Source of the DNA: a virus
DNA: 64,000 bases
Virus record (IMG/VR): IMGVR_UViG_3300042090_000199
Coordinates: 1-64,000 of that record
Reading direction: 5' to 3' (one strand)
Position 1 is the stretch's first letter, and each line of letters begins with the position of its first letter. The position numbers and the translations under genes are program-made. Below are positions 1 through 6,740 of this stretch, piece by piece. Below the pieces are notes generated by a model. The model had not been told where the DNA came from, did not search any database, and saw nothing but the letters and a program-made list of their open reading frames with translations.

Positions 1-26
1 AAAAAAAAACAGTAACTAAATACGTT

Positions 27-104
27 CGGAATCCTAGCAGCAAACCCGGAATCCTAGCAGCAAAACTAGGAGCGCTCACCGCGGAACAAAGTTTCTAGCA
101 GCAA
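27..104. repeat. CTAGCAGCAA repeats at the left edge
   Basis: The 18-base string CGGAATCCTAGCAGCAAA occurs twice in tandem with a 20-base period (27-44 and 47-64). The core CTAGCAGCAA recurs at 95-104. The repeats sit in the non-coding left edge before the first gene. Their role is not visible; a protein-binding iteron or regulatory site is possible. Confidence 0.6.
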
Positions 105-120
105 GCGCAACAGGGAGCTA

Positions 121-170
121 GTTAGGTTCCCACAATGATCGGTTACGGTCGGTCGTTGCGGGTACCTAAC
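121..170 (+). other. Leader hairpin before the first gene
   Basis: The 18-base arms 121-138 and 153-170 pair at about 16 of 18 positions around a 14-base loop. The hairpin lies just upstream of the ribosome site GAAGGGAG (173-180) of the gene at 191. It is the first of many hairpins between genes in this arm. Confidence 0.55.
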
Positions 171-190
171 CCGAAGGGAGAAACGGAACA

Positions 191-355
191 ATGAACGAAA
201 TGGTCGTAACGATGTTCGTGGCGGCGACGGACACCGAGCCTGCCTACACTAAGGTCGTTCGTGTCGAGTTCGACACGCCCGAGGCCATGGGAATAGCAGC
301 CAACGTGCTGTTCAGTGCCCAAGGAGTAACGAACGCAGAGTTCCTGCACGCCTGA
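191..355 (+). CDS. Small protein of unknown function (54 aa)
   Basis: The frame starts at ATG 191 after a strong GAAGGGAG ribosome site and stops at TGA 353-355. The product has 54 residues and is mixed hydrophobic/acidic, with no Cys pair, signal peptide or membrane segment. I recognise no family. It is the first gene of the rightward arm and is followed by a twin-hairpin spacer. Confidence 0.6.
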   Translation: MNEMVVTMFVAATDTEPAYTKVVRVEFDTPEAMGIAANVLFSAQGVTNAEFLHA

Positions 356-367
356 ACGATCACGATG

Positions 368-412
368 ACTGATCGAGTTCGGCTCGATCAGTTGTCGCGG
401 ACATTCAGTCCG
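368..412 (+). other. Twin intergenic hairpins
   Basis: The first hairpin has a 10-bp stem (368-377 with 383-392) and a TTCGG loop. The second has the 5-bp stem CGGAC/GTCCG (398-402 with 408-412) and loop ATTCA. The same two-hairpin layout recurs at 2,508 and 3,402 with different stem bases but the same second stem. No T-run follows, so these do not look like ordinary terminators. Confidence 0.65.
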
Positions 413-442
413 ATCAAAAAGGAACCCAGAAAGGGAACTGTC

Positions 443-787
443 ATGAGGATCCGCAGCATCATCGCCACCGGAGCTACCCTCGCTGCTGTCGCCGGAAGCG
501 CGATCGCGTTCAGCGGGACGGCAAACGCGAGCACGCTGACGACGTGCACCGACAAGGTCACGCATCACGTGTCGGCGACCAGCAACTACGTCACGCACAA
601 GTGGGGATGTGGCAAGAACTACACCGAGACCGAGGTCGGCACGACGCAGTCGGCGACCGGCGCCCACTCGACGTTCTCCTGGACCAAGTGGGAGACGTAC
701 CCGTGCTGGACCAAGATCGAGACTCGGGACGCGTGGACCGCCAAGGGCACGTACACCCATACGGTCACGCACAGCAGCGCCTGCTAG
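443..787 (+). CDS. Secreted Cys-containing small protein (114 aa)
   Basis: ATG 443 is chosen because it follows AGAAAGGGA and opens a clear signal peptide: positive MRIRS, a hydrophobic stretch, then a TANAS cleavage site near residue 30. An in-frame ATG at 365 lies inside the upstream hairpins. The mature part (about 84 residues) is rich in Thr, Ser, Trp and Lys and has four Cys, which could form disulfides outside the cell. No family is recognised. A secreted early phage protein could alter the host surface or block superinfection, but that is inference. Confidence 0.75.
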   Translation: MRIRSIIATGATLAAVAGSAIAFSGTANASTLTTCTDKVTHHVSATSNYVTHKWGCGKNYTETEVGTTQSATGAHSTFSWTKWETYPCWTKIETRDAWTAKGTYTHTVTHSSAC

Positions 788-792
788 GGTGA

Positions 793-857
793 CCTGAACG
801 AGTGAGGTGGCGCACCGAGGAGCCCAGAACCTCGGTGCGCTGCCTGATCCGTTCAGG
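793..857 (+). other. Nested hairpin with GCCCAG loop
   Basis: An outer 8-bp stem (793-800 with 850-857) encloses an 11-bp stem (810-820 with 830-840) closed by loop AGCCCAGAA. The loop core GCCCAG recurs in hairpins at 3,053, 5,511, 6,741 and 8,399, although the stems are unrelated. The structure ends just before the ribosome site of the gene at 875. Confidence 0.65.
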
Positions 858-874
858 ATCAAGAAGGGAGAATC

Positions 875-1276
875 ATGACCACGAAGCTGGTCAAGAAGCA
901 CAAGCGCGGAACGGCAACGTTCGAGTTGGGCATCAACACGCAAATGTGGTGCGAATTGTACGCGGCGCCGATTCAGGGCAAGCCGGATACCTACGAAGAC
1001 GAACACAAGCAGTTCGTGTTCGATCGGATTCGTTACCAGGAGGTCAGGGCCAAGCTCCTGAAGAAGTCGCAAGAGCTTCACGGCGACATCTACAGGAACA
1101 TGGGCTACGAGGCTGCAGGCCTAACCTATAGTCAGGTCACGTGGGCCATGGGACAGATCCCGCTCGACACGGTCACCGACAACAAGTACACTGCGACCGA
1201 GGATCTGCAGTTCCTGTATCAAGCGCTCGCCGAGATCTGGGAATGTCTGTTCGAGCTCGAGTCCGTGTTCGACTGA
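875..1276 (+). CDS. Conserved-type phage protein of unknown function (133 aa)
   Basis: ATG 875 follows GAAGGGAGAATC, a typical ribosome site here. The 133-residue product starts with a basic MTTKLVKKHKRG segment and is mostly predicted helical and soluble, with an acidic C-terminus. No catalytic motif is visible. Its stop overlaps the next start (TGATG), so the two genes are translationally coupled. Confidence 0.75.
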   Translation: MTTKLVKKHKRGTATFELGINTQMWCELYAAPIQGKPDTYEDEHKQFVFDRIRYQEVRAKLLKKSQELHGDIYRNMGYEAAGLTYSQVTWAMGQIPLDTVTDNKYTATEDLQFLYQALAEIWECLFELESVFD

Positions 1277-1494
1277 TGGTCGAGGGTCGATTCGAAATCG
1301 ATGGTCTCAACTGTCAGGACGCGCACGTTCGCGAACTTCGGAGCGGTCGTCCAGGCACCTTGAGGTACGGATGGGCAGTGGCTCCTGATGGACGCAGATA
1401 TCAACACTGCTGGATCCAAACTCCGGAAGGTCAGGTTGATGACCTGTTCGGCTGGACGGAGCATGAAGACCTAGGAGAAAGATACTGGAAGTGA
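1276..1494 (+). CDS. Small protein of unknown function (72 aa)
   Basis: ATG 1276 overlaps the upstream stop by one base (TGATG), which fixes this start. The 72-residue product is soluble and rich in aromatic and charged residues, including the segment WIQTPEGQVDDLFGW. No family is recognised. It is coupled to the gene at 875. Confidence 0.7.
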   Translation: MVEGRFEIDGLNCQDAHVRELRSGRPGTLRYGWAVAPDGRRYQHCWIQTPEGQVDDLFGWTEHEDLGERYWK

Positions 1495-1503
1495 TCACGC
1501 TGA

Positions 1504-1555
1504 CTAAGCGGCGTGGTGCACCGGATTCGTTCGGTGTGCCGCGCGGTCTAGTTAG
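1504..1555 (+). other. Intergenic hairpin
   Basis: A 9-bp stem (1515-1523 with 1532-1540, two G-T pairs) has an 8-base loop. An outer CTAA/TTAG pairing (1504-1507 with 1552-1555) surrounds it. It lies between a stop and the AGAAGGGA ribosome site, like the other spacers, but its loop lacks GCCCAG. Confidence 0.5.
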
Positions 1556-1569
1556 AAGGGAAAAAGACC

Positions 1570-1866
1570 ATGACCGGAGCAATTCCTCCTTACGGAGGCG
1601 ACTTCACTCGACAGCGTGCAGGCTCGTGGTGTCGCGGCTACAGCAACACCCTATACTGCTGGAAGGGTAACACCGAGTACTACTTGCGGTCCGACGACAC
1701 TAGCAAGCGGTGGTGGATCTTCCGCAGGGACGAGATCATCAGGGACGCGAGCTGCGATGTTCAGCTCTCCGAACAGCCTTACTCGTCGCTTACGAAAGCG
1801 ATGAACGGATTCCGAGAGGCAGCCAAGGCGCTTCGTCTCACGGACGAAAGGACCAAGAAGTCATGA
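1570..1866 (+). CDS. Small protein of unknown function (98 aa)
   Basis: ATG 1570 follows GAAGGGAAAAAG. The 98-residue product is soluble, basic and rich in Trp, Tyr and Arg, with a helical C-terminal half. I recognise no family. Its stop overlaps the start of the next gene by four bases (ATGA), indicating coupling. Confidence 0.7.
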   Translation: MTGAIPPYGGDFTRQRAGSWCRGYSNTLYCWKGNTEYYLRSDDTSKRWWIFRRDEIIRDASCDVQLSEQPYSSLTKAMNGFREAAKALRLTDERTKKS

Positions 1867-2327
1867 GCACCGTTATCGTCATGTGGTGTCCAGACGATCG
1901 CGGAGCCAAGCCTGTCGGAACTGTCGACAACGTCGATGCAGGCAAGGAGTGGTGCCAGGCTCAAGCCAACCGCTTGGCACAAGACGTCCTGCCGCTGCTC
2001 GAGTGGCAGCATTATCTGTCACGAGGCACCGGACCAAGCACAGCACACTACGTTTCGTCCTGGGACGATCGCTACGGTGCATTCGAGATCTGGATCGTAG
2101 GGTCGCTGAAGACCGAGCGTGCGAACGACGAGGTCTACGGAACGCAGCTGCGTGTCGGCGATATTGTCCCTGGAGTAGGGACAGTCGTAGACACGGCATA
2201 CGAAGGGACGAGCTGGTACCGTGTGATTTACGAAGGCGAACACAGTCGACGAACCCTCAAGTACAAGAACGGCGACAAGGTACGAGTCAGCCTGGAGCTG
2301 GCAGCGTACATTCGGGCCAACCGTTAG
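1863..2327 (+). CDS. Protein of unknown function (154 aa)
   Basis: The start at 1863 is set by the ATGA overlap with the upstream stop. The 154-residue product is soluble. Its second half (about residues 85-150, GTQLRVGDIVPGVGTVV onward) reads like a small beta-barrel with alternating hydrophobics. No catalytic motif is visible and the function is unknown. Confidence 0.7.
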   Translation: MSTVIVMWCPDDRGAKPVGTVDNVDAGKEWCQAQANRLAQDVLPLLEWQHYLSRGTGPSTAHYVSSWDDRYGAFEIWIVGSLKTERANDEVYGTQLRVGDIVPGVGTVVDTAYEGTSWYRVIYEGEHSRRTLKYKNGDKVRVSLELAAYIRANR

Positions 2328-2335
2328 GAGTCGAC

Positions 2336-2494
2336 ATGAGCACATGTGAAGAATGCGGCGCACGAGTCCAGGAGAACATGGACGGCGAGATCGTTCATGC
2401 ACGTGCGGGTACGATCGAGTGTCCTCCGGTACCTTTCTCTGAAGATCCCGTGCAGATGCTTCTGAACGTAATGCACGAGGTCCTCGAAGACTGA
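2336..2494 (+). CDS. Zinc-ribbon-like mini-protein (52 aa)
   Basis: ATG 2336 follows TTAGGAG closely. The 52-residue product opens with CEECGARV and has a further Cys at IECPP, so the pattern CxxC...C suggests a small metal-binding protein. Many small proteins in this arm carry such Cys pairs. Function unknown. Confidence 0.65.
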   Translation: MSTCEECGARVQENMDGEIVHARAGTIECPPVPFSEDPVQMLLNVMHEVLED

Positions 2495-2507
2495 TATTCA
2501 CGGTGGT

Positions 2508-2550
2508 CGATCGAGTGTCGCTCGATCGGCTGCCGCGGACATTCAGTCCG
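2508..2550 (+). other. Twin intergenic hairpins
   Basis: An 8-bp stem (2508-2515 with 2521-2528, loop TGTCG) is followed by CGGAC/GTCCG (2536-2540 with 2546-2550, loop ATTCA). The second hairpin is identical to that at 398-412. The ribosome site of the gene at 2567 follows directly. Confidence 0.65.
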
Positions 2551-2566
2551 GGAAGGGAGCCAAGAA

Positions 2567-2929
2567 ATGGACAACGAGGAGCGGACTGATAGTCCGACAA
2601 CCCCGATACCGCCTGAGTGTGCCGAAGTGTGCGTGCACTTCGGATACCCTCACGGCACACGAGTGATTCGTGAAGGTGTTTCGGAGGAGCCTCAGATCGA
2701 GGACACGACCTACGGGGACGGCGACGTGATCGCAACGTTCCATAAGGTTACGTTCGTGAACGTCGAAGGTGACGCGGTCACTGCCGATATCAGGATCGTC
2801 GCCGAAGAGTTCAGCCAGCTAGTCGAGTTCGCATACGCGTGCGGAACGTGCGAGACAGTCAACTGGATCGGTGTCGGTCTAGATCCCGGCGAGTACAGGT
2901 GTGCCAGCTGCGCCTTGTGGCTCACATGA
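2567..2929 (+). CDS. Cys-pair protein of unknown function (120 aa)
   Basis: ATG 2567 follows GGAAGGGAGCC. The 120-residue product has two Cys pairs near the C-terminus (CGTC and CASC, about residues 93-116), the usual spacing of a zinc ribbon, preceded by a beta-rich region. The stop overlaps the next start by four bases. Function unknown. Confidence 0.7.
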   Translation: MDNEERTDSPTTPIPPECAEVCVHFGYPHGTRVIREGVSEEPQIEDTTYGDGDVIATFHKVTFVNVEGDAVTADIRIVAEEFSQLVEFAYACGTCETVNWIGVGLDPGEYRCASCALWLT

Positions 2930-3042
2930 AGCGCTGGTTCCGCGAGCTCCTGCTTCGGTGGGAGCTCGCGTACGGCGGAATCCTCCTGGCAATGGAGGGC
3001 ATGAAAGAAATGGACGAAGCCTGTAAGAACCAGCAGGCCTGA
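2926..3042 (+). CDS. Very small protein (38 aa)
   Basis: ATG 2926 overlaps the previous stop (ATGA). The 38-residue product begins MKRWFREL and is one amphipathic to hydrophobic helix with a charged tail. Coupling to its neighbour and its place just before a twin hairpin support it as a real gene. Function unknown. Confidence 0.6.
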   Translation: MKRWFRELLLRWELAYGGILLAMEGMKEMDEACKNQQA

Positions 3043-3052
3043 CGCCCACGAT

Positions 3053-3107
3053 GGTCGATCGAGTGCCCAGATTCGATCGACTGTCGCGGACGCCAAGCTG
3101 GTGTTCG
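3053..3107 (+). other. Twin hairpins, first with GCCCAG loop
   Basis: The first stem of 10 bp (3053-3062 with 3073-3082, one G-T) closes on loop GTGCCCAGAT. The second stem of 8 bp (3087-3094 with 3100-3107) has loop AAGCT. This unit joins the two hairpin types seen at 368 and 793. The gene at 3120 follows. Confidence 0.6.
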
Positions 3108-3119
3108 GGGAAGGGAAAA

Positions 3120-3389
3120 ATGGGAATCCAGTTCAATGCCCTCGAGGGCGCACGCGAGTTCACGGACCAAGACCGGCGCAAGGTCCTCAAGGTTCTCGCG
3201 GACGTCGTTCACGAGATCCAGGACGCGCACAGGCTCGACGGGATGTTCGAGCCTTACGCTGAGATCGTCCACATGGTTCTGACGGACGACCGCATCGCGC
3301 GGAACTTCAAGGACGCGCGAGAGGAAGAGGCGCGCGGCAGGCACGAGCGCGCGGAAGACCATCACGGAACGCGTGACCACTTCATCTGA
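3120..3389 (+). CDS. Charged helical protein of unknown function (89 aa)
   Basis: ATG 3120 follows GGGAAGGGAAAA. An in-frame upstream ATG (3051) lies inside the hairpin, so the later start is preferred. The 89-residue product is highly charged and helical, with a His/Arg/Glu-rich C-terminus. No motif is recognised. Confidence 0.7.
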   Translation: MGIQFNALEGAREFTDQDRRKVLKVLADVVHEIQDAHRLDGMFEPYAEIVHMVLTDDRIARNFKDAREEEARGRHERAEDHHGTRDHFI

Positions 3390-3401
3390 CGATCACGATG
3401 G

Positions 3402-3443
3402 CGATCGAGCTACGGCTCGATCGTCGTCGCGGACGTCAGTCCG
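3402..3443 (+). other. Twin intergenic hairpins
   Basis: A 9-bp stem (3402-3410 with 3415-3423, tetraloop TACG) is followed by CGGAC/GTCCG (3430-3434 with 3439-3443, loop GTCA). The second stem matches those at 398 and 2,536, while the loop differs. It precedes a GTG-start gene. Confidence 0.65.
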
Positions 3444-3460
3444 GAAAGAAGGGAAACAAT

Positions 3461-3745
3461 GTGACTCCCAAGGAGAAGGTCGCCATAATTGAGGCGTGCT
3501 GGCTAGGAGCTCGCTCCGGTCCGCACTGCTTCATCGATGACGACGAACACTACCCGAGCTGGTTCGAGACAGTTCATCCAGACGGGATGTTCTGGTACTA
3601 CGATCAGTACCAGAGTGCGGTCCTAGAAATGGGCGGACTGCGAATTCCGCTCACGACACGCTGGATACTCTGCCCTGAGCACGAGTATCTTGCGAAAGAA
3701 GAAGTAGAAGGGAAGGCCGAAGATGGTCAAGCCCTTGGAGTGTAA
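3461..3745 (+). CDS. Protein of unknown function (94 aa)
   Basis: GTG 3461 is chosen because it follows AAGAAGGGAAACAAT; the overlapping ATG at 3459 is immediately closed by TGA. The 94-residue product is acidic and rich in Trp, Tyr and His, with an HCFIDDDEHYPSWF segment. It overlaps the next gene by 23 bases. No family is recognised. Confidence 0.65.
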   Translation: MTPKEKVAIIEACWLGARSGPHCFIDDDEHYPSWFETVHPDGMFWYYDQYQSAVLEMGGLRIPLTTRWILCPEHEYLAKEEVEGKAEDGQALGV

Positions 3746-3965
3746 CTGGTGCGGACTAGACGAGCCAATCATGTACACGCTCCTCGAAGACGTTATCCAG
3801 TTCGAGGACGGCTCGTATCACCCGTCATGCAAGGTGTCCTACGACGGGTATGCTAAGGTACGTGACGCTATCGCAGCGTTGCCTAAGGGCGATGCTGCAG
3901 GACTTGAAGACCTCATCAGGGAGGACCTCCGGAACAAGATCGAGAAGGATGAGGAAGATGCCTGA
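3723..3965 (+). CDS. Zinc-binding-type small protein (80 aa)
   Basis: ATG 3723 follows GGGAAGGCCGAAG inside the end of the previous gene. The 80-residue product starts CNWC and has SYHPSC further on, so a CxxC...HxxC metal site is plausible in residues 7-36. A helical acidic tail follows. Function unknown. Confidence 0.7.
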   Translation: MVKPLECNWCGLDEPIMYTLLEDVIQFEDGSYHPSCKVSYDGYAKVRDAIAALPKGDAAGLEDLIREDLRNKIEKDEEDA

Positions 3966-4143
3966 CCTTAAGGCCGGCGACAGGGCGATCTATCACGTCA
4001 AGGACGTCGAGGCACTCTCAGCACCTGTCCAGATCGACGAAGTCCTCGGCGACGACACCTACGCAGTAAGGTTCCTCGGTGACGACGAGATCTTCACCAC
4101 ATCAGGAGACCAGCTGACCGAGATGCGAGACAGGATGCACTAG
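3958..4143 (+). CDS. Small beta-rich protein (61 aa)
   Basis: ATG 3958 follows GAGGA and overlaps the previous stop by eight bases. The 61-residue product (LKAGDRAIYHVKDVE) looks like a small beta-barrel. No family is assigned. Confidence 0.65.
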   Translation: MPDLKAGDRAIYHVKDVEALSAPVQIDEVLGDDTYAVRFLGDDEIFTTSGDQLTEMRDRMH

Positions 4144-4161
4144 GAGAGGAGGTGTCACGCG

Positions 4162-4329
4162 ATGCCTGAACAACGTGATTTGCAGTCCTTCAAAGGAAAG
4201 CACCATCACGTGTACTACTTCCAAGGACGCAGGCACGTGATATTCCGAGGGAAACTTCTCCGGTCGATGCGGGTATTCCAGTGGTTCGAGTCACAGGAGT
4301 GCTACCGGGAGATATTCGATCGGTTCTAG
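4162..4329 (+). CDS. Small basic protein (55 aa)
   Basis: ATG 4162 follows a near-perfect GAGGAGGTG ribosome site. The 55-residue product is basic and aromatic, with a His cluster (KHHHVYYF). No family is recognised. It is the last gene before a large hairpin and the first strong promoter. Confidence 0.65.
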   Translation: MPEQRDLQSFKGKHHHVYYFQGRRHVIFRGKLLRSMRVFQWFESQECYREIFDRF

Positions 4330-4342
4330 GAAGTCAAGTCCT

Positions 4343-4390
4343 GACCACTACGGTGAGATACGTTCCGCGAGGGCGTATCTTGCCGTGGTC
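4343..4390 (+). other. Long hairpin before promoter P1
   Basis: GACCAC (4343-4348) and an 11-base inner arm (4352-4362) pair with 4374-4390, giving a 17-bp stem with a 3-base bulge and an 11-base loop. It follows the stop at 4329 and precedes promoter P1. It lacks a T-run, so a terminator role is only possible. Confidence 0.5.
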
Positions 4391-4431
4391 GCCAGAATCA
4401 GGAAGGCCAAAAAGATCTTGCTCTTGGAGAC

Positions 4432-4461
4432 TAGCTTTTGCAATGGGATGTGTAATATAAT
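4432..4461 (+). promoter_or_regulatory. Promoter P1 (TAGCTT-18-TATAAT)
   Basis: TAGCTT (4432-4437), 18 bases, then TATAAT (4456-4461). The upstream block AAAAAGATCTTGCT is also found upstream of P5. P1 would transcribe the genes from 4575. Confidence 0.75.
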
Positions 4462-4502
4462 AAAAAGAAACAACGCTTGCTCTTGGGTACCTTCCTTGCA
4501 GT

Positions 4503-4559
4503 CCGTGCTCCAGTTATCCACCCCGTTCTGGAGCACGGTCTGGAGGGAAGATCCTCCAG
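4503..4559 (+). other. Twin leader hairpins with DnaA-box-like loop
   Basis: An 11-bp stem (4503-4513 with 4528-4538) has a 14-base loop containing TTATCCACC, which resembles a DnaA box. A 7-bp stem (4540-4546 with 4553-4559) follows, then the ribosome site GAAGGGAG of the gene at 4575. The region 4330-4574 holds only these hairpins and P1. Confidence 0.55.
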
Positions 4560-4574
4560 AAGGGAGCAAGCAAG

Positions 4575-4769
4575 ATGTCCAAGCCGTTGAAGCATCACAG
4601 CAGGGAGTTCCTGGATAAGGCTCCGTGGGAGACGCTTGAGAAGATCATGGACAATCCAGACGAGTACGTCGATGGTACTGTTCAGGTGGCCTGCCAGGTC
4701 TTCGAGCAGCGTCGGGCGGACGAGATGGCTTCGTCCGACGCGATCGCCGCATTCTTCGAGAACCTGTAA
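4575..4769 (+). CDS. Small helical protein (64 aa)
   Basis: ATG 4575 follows AGAAGGGAGCAAGCAAG and is the first gene after promoter P1. The 64-residue product is helical and acidic. No motif is recognised. Confidence 0.7.
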   Translation: MSKPLKHHSREFLDKAPWETLEKIMDNPDEYVDGTVQVACQVFEQRRADEMASSDAIAAFFENL

Positions 4770-4780
4770 CGGAGGGTAAC

Positions 4781-5128
4781 ATGCCTCTTCACACGCAGGT
4801 TATCAGGGACGGCGAATCGGTAAAGATTCCATGGGGAGACTTCCACGTCGCGGCTATGGCTCTAGCGGCCGCCTTCGATGCTAAGGAAGGCCCGCTAGGA
4901 GACATGACCAAGATCTATGCGGACGAACTTCACGTTCATCCGCACATGCCGTATCCGATCACGCGAGGCGTGGCCTTCATGGTAACTACCTACGGTGCAC
5001 TCGCACAGACGCCGCTGAACGCGGGCAGCTACGTCCTCAAGCACGGTCACTCGTTCATCGATCTCGTCGATGGCGAGATCTTCGAACTCCTTCCCGGAGA
5101 CGAACTAATCATGTATCGAGGCTTCTGA
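4781..5128 (+). CDS. Protein of unknown function (115 aa)
   Basis: ATG 4781 follows CGGAGGGTAAC. The 115-residue product is soluble with mixed alpha/beta character and a His-containing HVHPHM segment. No family is recognised. The stop overlaps the next ATG by one base (TGATG). Confidence 0.7.
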   Translation: MPLHTQVIRDGESVKIPWGDFHVAAMALAAAFDAKEGPLGDMTKIYADELHVHPHMPYPITRGVAFMVTTYGALAQTPLNAGSYVLKHGHSFIDLVDGEIFELLPGDELIMYRGF

Positions 5129-5502
5129 TGGACGAGTTCGAGGAAGCCAAGGAATTCCTGGATAAGCTCTGGACCGAACACGTCGAGGAAGCAAAGCAGC
5201 ACGAACTCAATGTTCCGAAGCTGGATCCTATGGGACGTATCCAGGACTTCTTCTTGTATGTCACAAACATCTCAACGTACTGCTACATCCACAACAGAAA
5301 CGAGATAGCAAGACCTGACGGAAGGGTGTGCTTCGAATGCGAGCACAGCTACCCGAACGACGAGGCTATCAGGGAAGCTTTCCAGAAGATGCTTAAGCAA
5401 GTCGGTGAGGAAGGTCAGATTCTTCCGAACTCGATCGTGGTGCTAAAAGGTGACACGGTCGATGATATCGGGTTCTGCCCGCTCTGTCTTCACGACTGGT
5501 GA
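5128..5502 (+). CDS. Zinc-binding-type protein (124 aa)
   Basis: ATG 5128 overlaps the upstream stop. The 124-residue product has CYIH at about 53-56, CFEC at about 70-73 and a closing CPLCLH at about 117-122. Together these make a plausible Cys/His metal site. The N-terminal half is helical. Function unknown. Confidence 0.7.
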   Translation: MDEFEEAKEFLDKLWTEHVEEAKQHELNVPKLDPMGRIQDFFLYVTNISTYCYIHNRNEIARPDGRVCFECEHSYPNDEAIREAFQKMLKQVGEEGQILPNSIVVLKGDTVDDIGFCPLCLHDW

Positions 5503-5510
5503 TGGACATT

Positions 5511-5577
5511 CGTGCTGAATCGCCCAGCTTCAGCACGGATGCCTGACACTAGGTCAGGTACACCGGTAACGTCCGGT
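5511..5577 (+). other. Three consecutive hairpins, first with GCCCAG loop
   Basis: Hairpin 1 has a 9-bp stem (5511-5519 with 5529-5537) and loop TCGCCCAGC. Hairpin 2 is CCTGAC/GTCAGG (5542-5547 with 5553-5558). Hairpin 3 is ACCGG/CCGGT (5562-5566 with 5573-5577). They fill the spacer before the gene at 5600. Confidence 0.65.
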
Positions 5578-5599
5578 CAAGGGTCGAGGAGACCAAAAA

Positions 5600-5920
5600 A
5601 TGAAGAGCATCGGCAACGACACCGTGCAGGCGATGAAGCCAGCTCCGAAGGGCATTCGTCTGCCCGCCACGACCGATCTTTTCGTCTTCATCGCCGAGAA
5701 GACGGCCCAGGTCAATCAGGCGTGGAACGACGCCGACGACATCAAGATGTTCTGGAGCTCGCTCGACGAGCTCGGGTTCATCAAGAAGATCGACGGCGAC
5801 GACGAGAAGTACGGCGAGCGCAAGTTCGTCGGCTTCCCTGTGAGGAACAACGAGTTCCGCATCTCGGTCGTCCGCAAGGGCAGCGTCGTGTCGATCGACC
5901 TGCGCGAGTGGTACCTGTAG
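5600..5920 (+). CDS. Protein of unknown function (106 aa)
   Basis: ATG 5600 follows CGAGGAGACC. The 106-residue product has GC-rich, regular codons, suggesting high expression. It is an alpha/beta soluble protein with no recognised motif. A three-hairpin leader precedes it. Confidence 0.75.
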   Translation: MKSIGNDTVQAMKPAPKGIRLPATTDLFVFIAEKTAQVNQAWNDADDIKMFWSSLDELGFIKKIDGDDEKYGERKFVGFPVRNNEFRISVVRKGSVVSIDLREWYL

Positions 5921-5922
5921 TC

Positions 5923-6078
5923 ATGAAGGACTTCAGGGTCACGATCTACAGTCCTGCAGACCGTCAGGAGCAGGTCCACACCATGACTGTCGATCCGAAC
6001 CAACAGCTGGCAGCTATCAAGCTCCTGATAGACAGCATGGAGCCTGGTGCCTGGTTCAAGATCGAGCGCATGTCATGA
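5923..6078 (+). CDS. Small protein of unknown function (51 aa)
   Basis: ATG 5923 is two bases after the previous stop. The 51-residue product reads as beta-beta-alpha-beta (MKDFRVTIYSPA...). It overlaps the next gene by four bases (ATGA), indicating coupling. No family is assigned. Confidence 0.65.
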   Translation: MKDFRVTIYSPADRQEQVHTMTVDPNQQLAAIKLLIDSMEPGAWFKIERMS

Positions 6079-6347
6079 ACGACCAGGATCTCCTGGCTGT
6101 AGTCCTCCGTGTCGAAGACTGGCAGCGAATTCGAGACGAACTCCTCGAAGACGCTGACTCGCAGTCCTGCGGACCTGCAGAGACGGCCTACCACGAGGAC
6201 GAGCCTCCGGATCCGGAAGGCAAGGTCCACAGAGCCGCATACGACCACGACTACCAGCGCACGCCGGCACACAGCTGCGCTGCTGGAACGCGTCGTGCTG
6301 CGGACACTATCCACCAGACCCCCCTACAGCACGGCTGGACCCAGTAG
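6075..6347 (+). CDS. Protein of unknown function (90 aa)
   Basis: ATG 6075 overlaps the upstream stop (ATGA). The 90-residue product has a helical acidic N-terminal half (to about 28) and a His/Pro-rich, probably disordered C-terminal half. No family is recognised. Confidence 0.65.
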   Translation: MNDQDLLAVVLRVEDWQRIRDELLEDADSQSCGPAETAYHEDEPPDPEGKVHRAAYDHDYQRTPAHSCAAGTRRAADTIHQTPLQHGWTQ

Positions 6348-6348
6348 G

Positions 6349-6402
6349 TCCTTCCATGCGGGTCGTCCTCGGTATTCCCTTCCCGAGGGCGGCTCGGAAG
6401 GA
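6349..6402 (+). other. Nested intergenic hairpin
   Basis: The outer stem TCCTTCC/GGAAGGA (6349-6355 with 6396-6402) encloses CCTCGG/CCGAGG (6367-6372 with 6383-6388). The outer 3' arm abuts the GGAGGTG ribosome site of the gene at 6418, so its folding could affect translation. Confidence 0.5.
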
Positions 6403-6417
6403 AGGAGGTGAAACGAA

Positions 6418-6720
6418 ATGGCTAGTACGTGCAATACGTGCGGAACCAAGCACAAGCCGGGAGAGTGTCCGATGGTAGACGGGAGCACAGGGCGAAAGAA
6501 GCAAAAAGGTCGGCCCAGACCAGCGGCTCCTCCAGGACCCTGTCCGAAGTCAAGAAGCGGACAGCATGTATATGGCTTTCGTGCATGGGTTTACGTAAAT
6601 CAGAGCCTGTGCTCCCGAGAGCAGTACTGCAAGGAGTGCGGAAAGACGACCGGCCGCTCAAACACCGGCCACTCGCTCGATCGAAAGAACAAGTGTCAGC
6701 AGTGCGGCCACCAGTTCTGA
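6418..6720 (+). CDS. Multi-zinc-finger-type protein (100 aa)
   Basis: ATG 6418 follows GGAAGGAGGTGAAACGAA. The 100-residue product has CNTC and a GECP Cys near the start, a basic Pro-rich linker, then CKEC (about 71-74) and CQQCGH (about 94-99). Two Cys-rich metal sites joined by a basic linker suggest nucleic-acid binding. No named family is recognised. Confidence 0.75.
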   Translation: MASTCNTCGTKHKPGECPMVDGSTGRKKQKGRPRPAAPPGPCPKSRSGQHVYGFRAWVYVNQSLCSREQYCKECGKTTGRSNTGHSLDRKNKCQQCGHQF

Positions 6721-6740
6721 CAGGCACTTCTAGTGCAGGT

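Noticed and set aside
365-787. Longer start (ATG 365) for the secreted protein
   Set aside because: It would place the signal peptide 26 residues inside the protein and run through two hairpins; ATG 443 has a good ribosome site.
143-1081. Leftward reading frame of 312 codons over the first genes
   Set aside because: It is antisense to three rightward genes with good ribosome sites, is Arg/Gly/Leu-rich like a GC shadow and has no ribosome site of its own.
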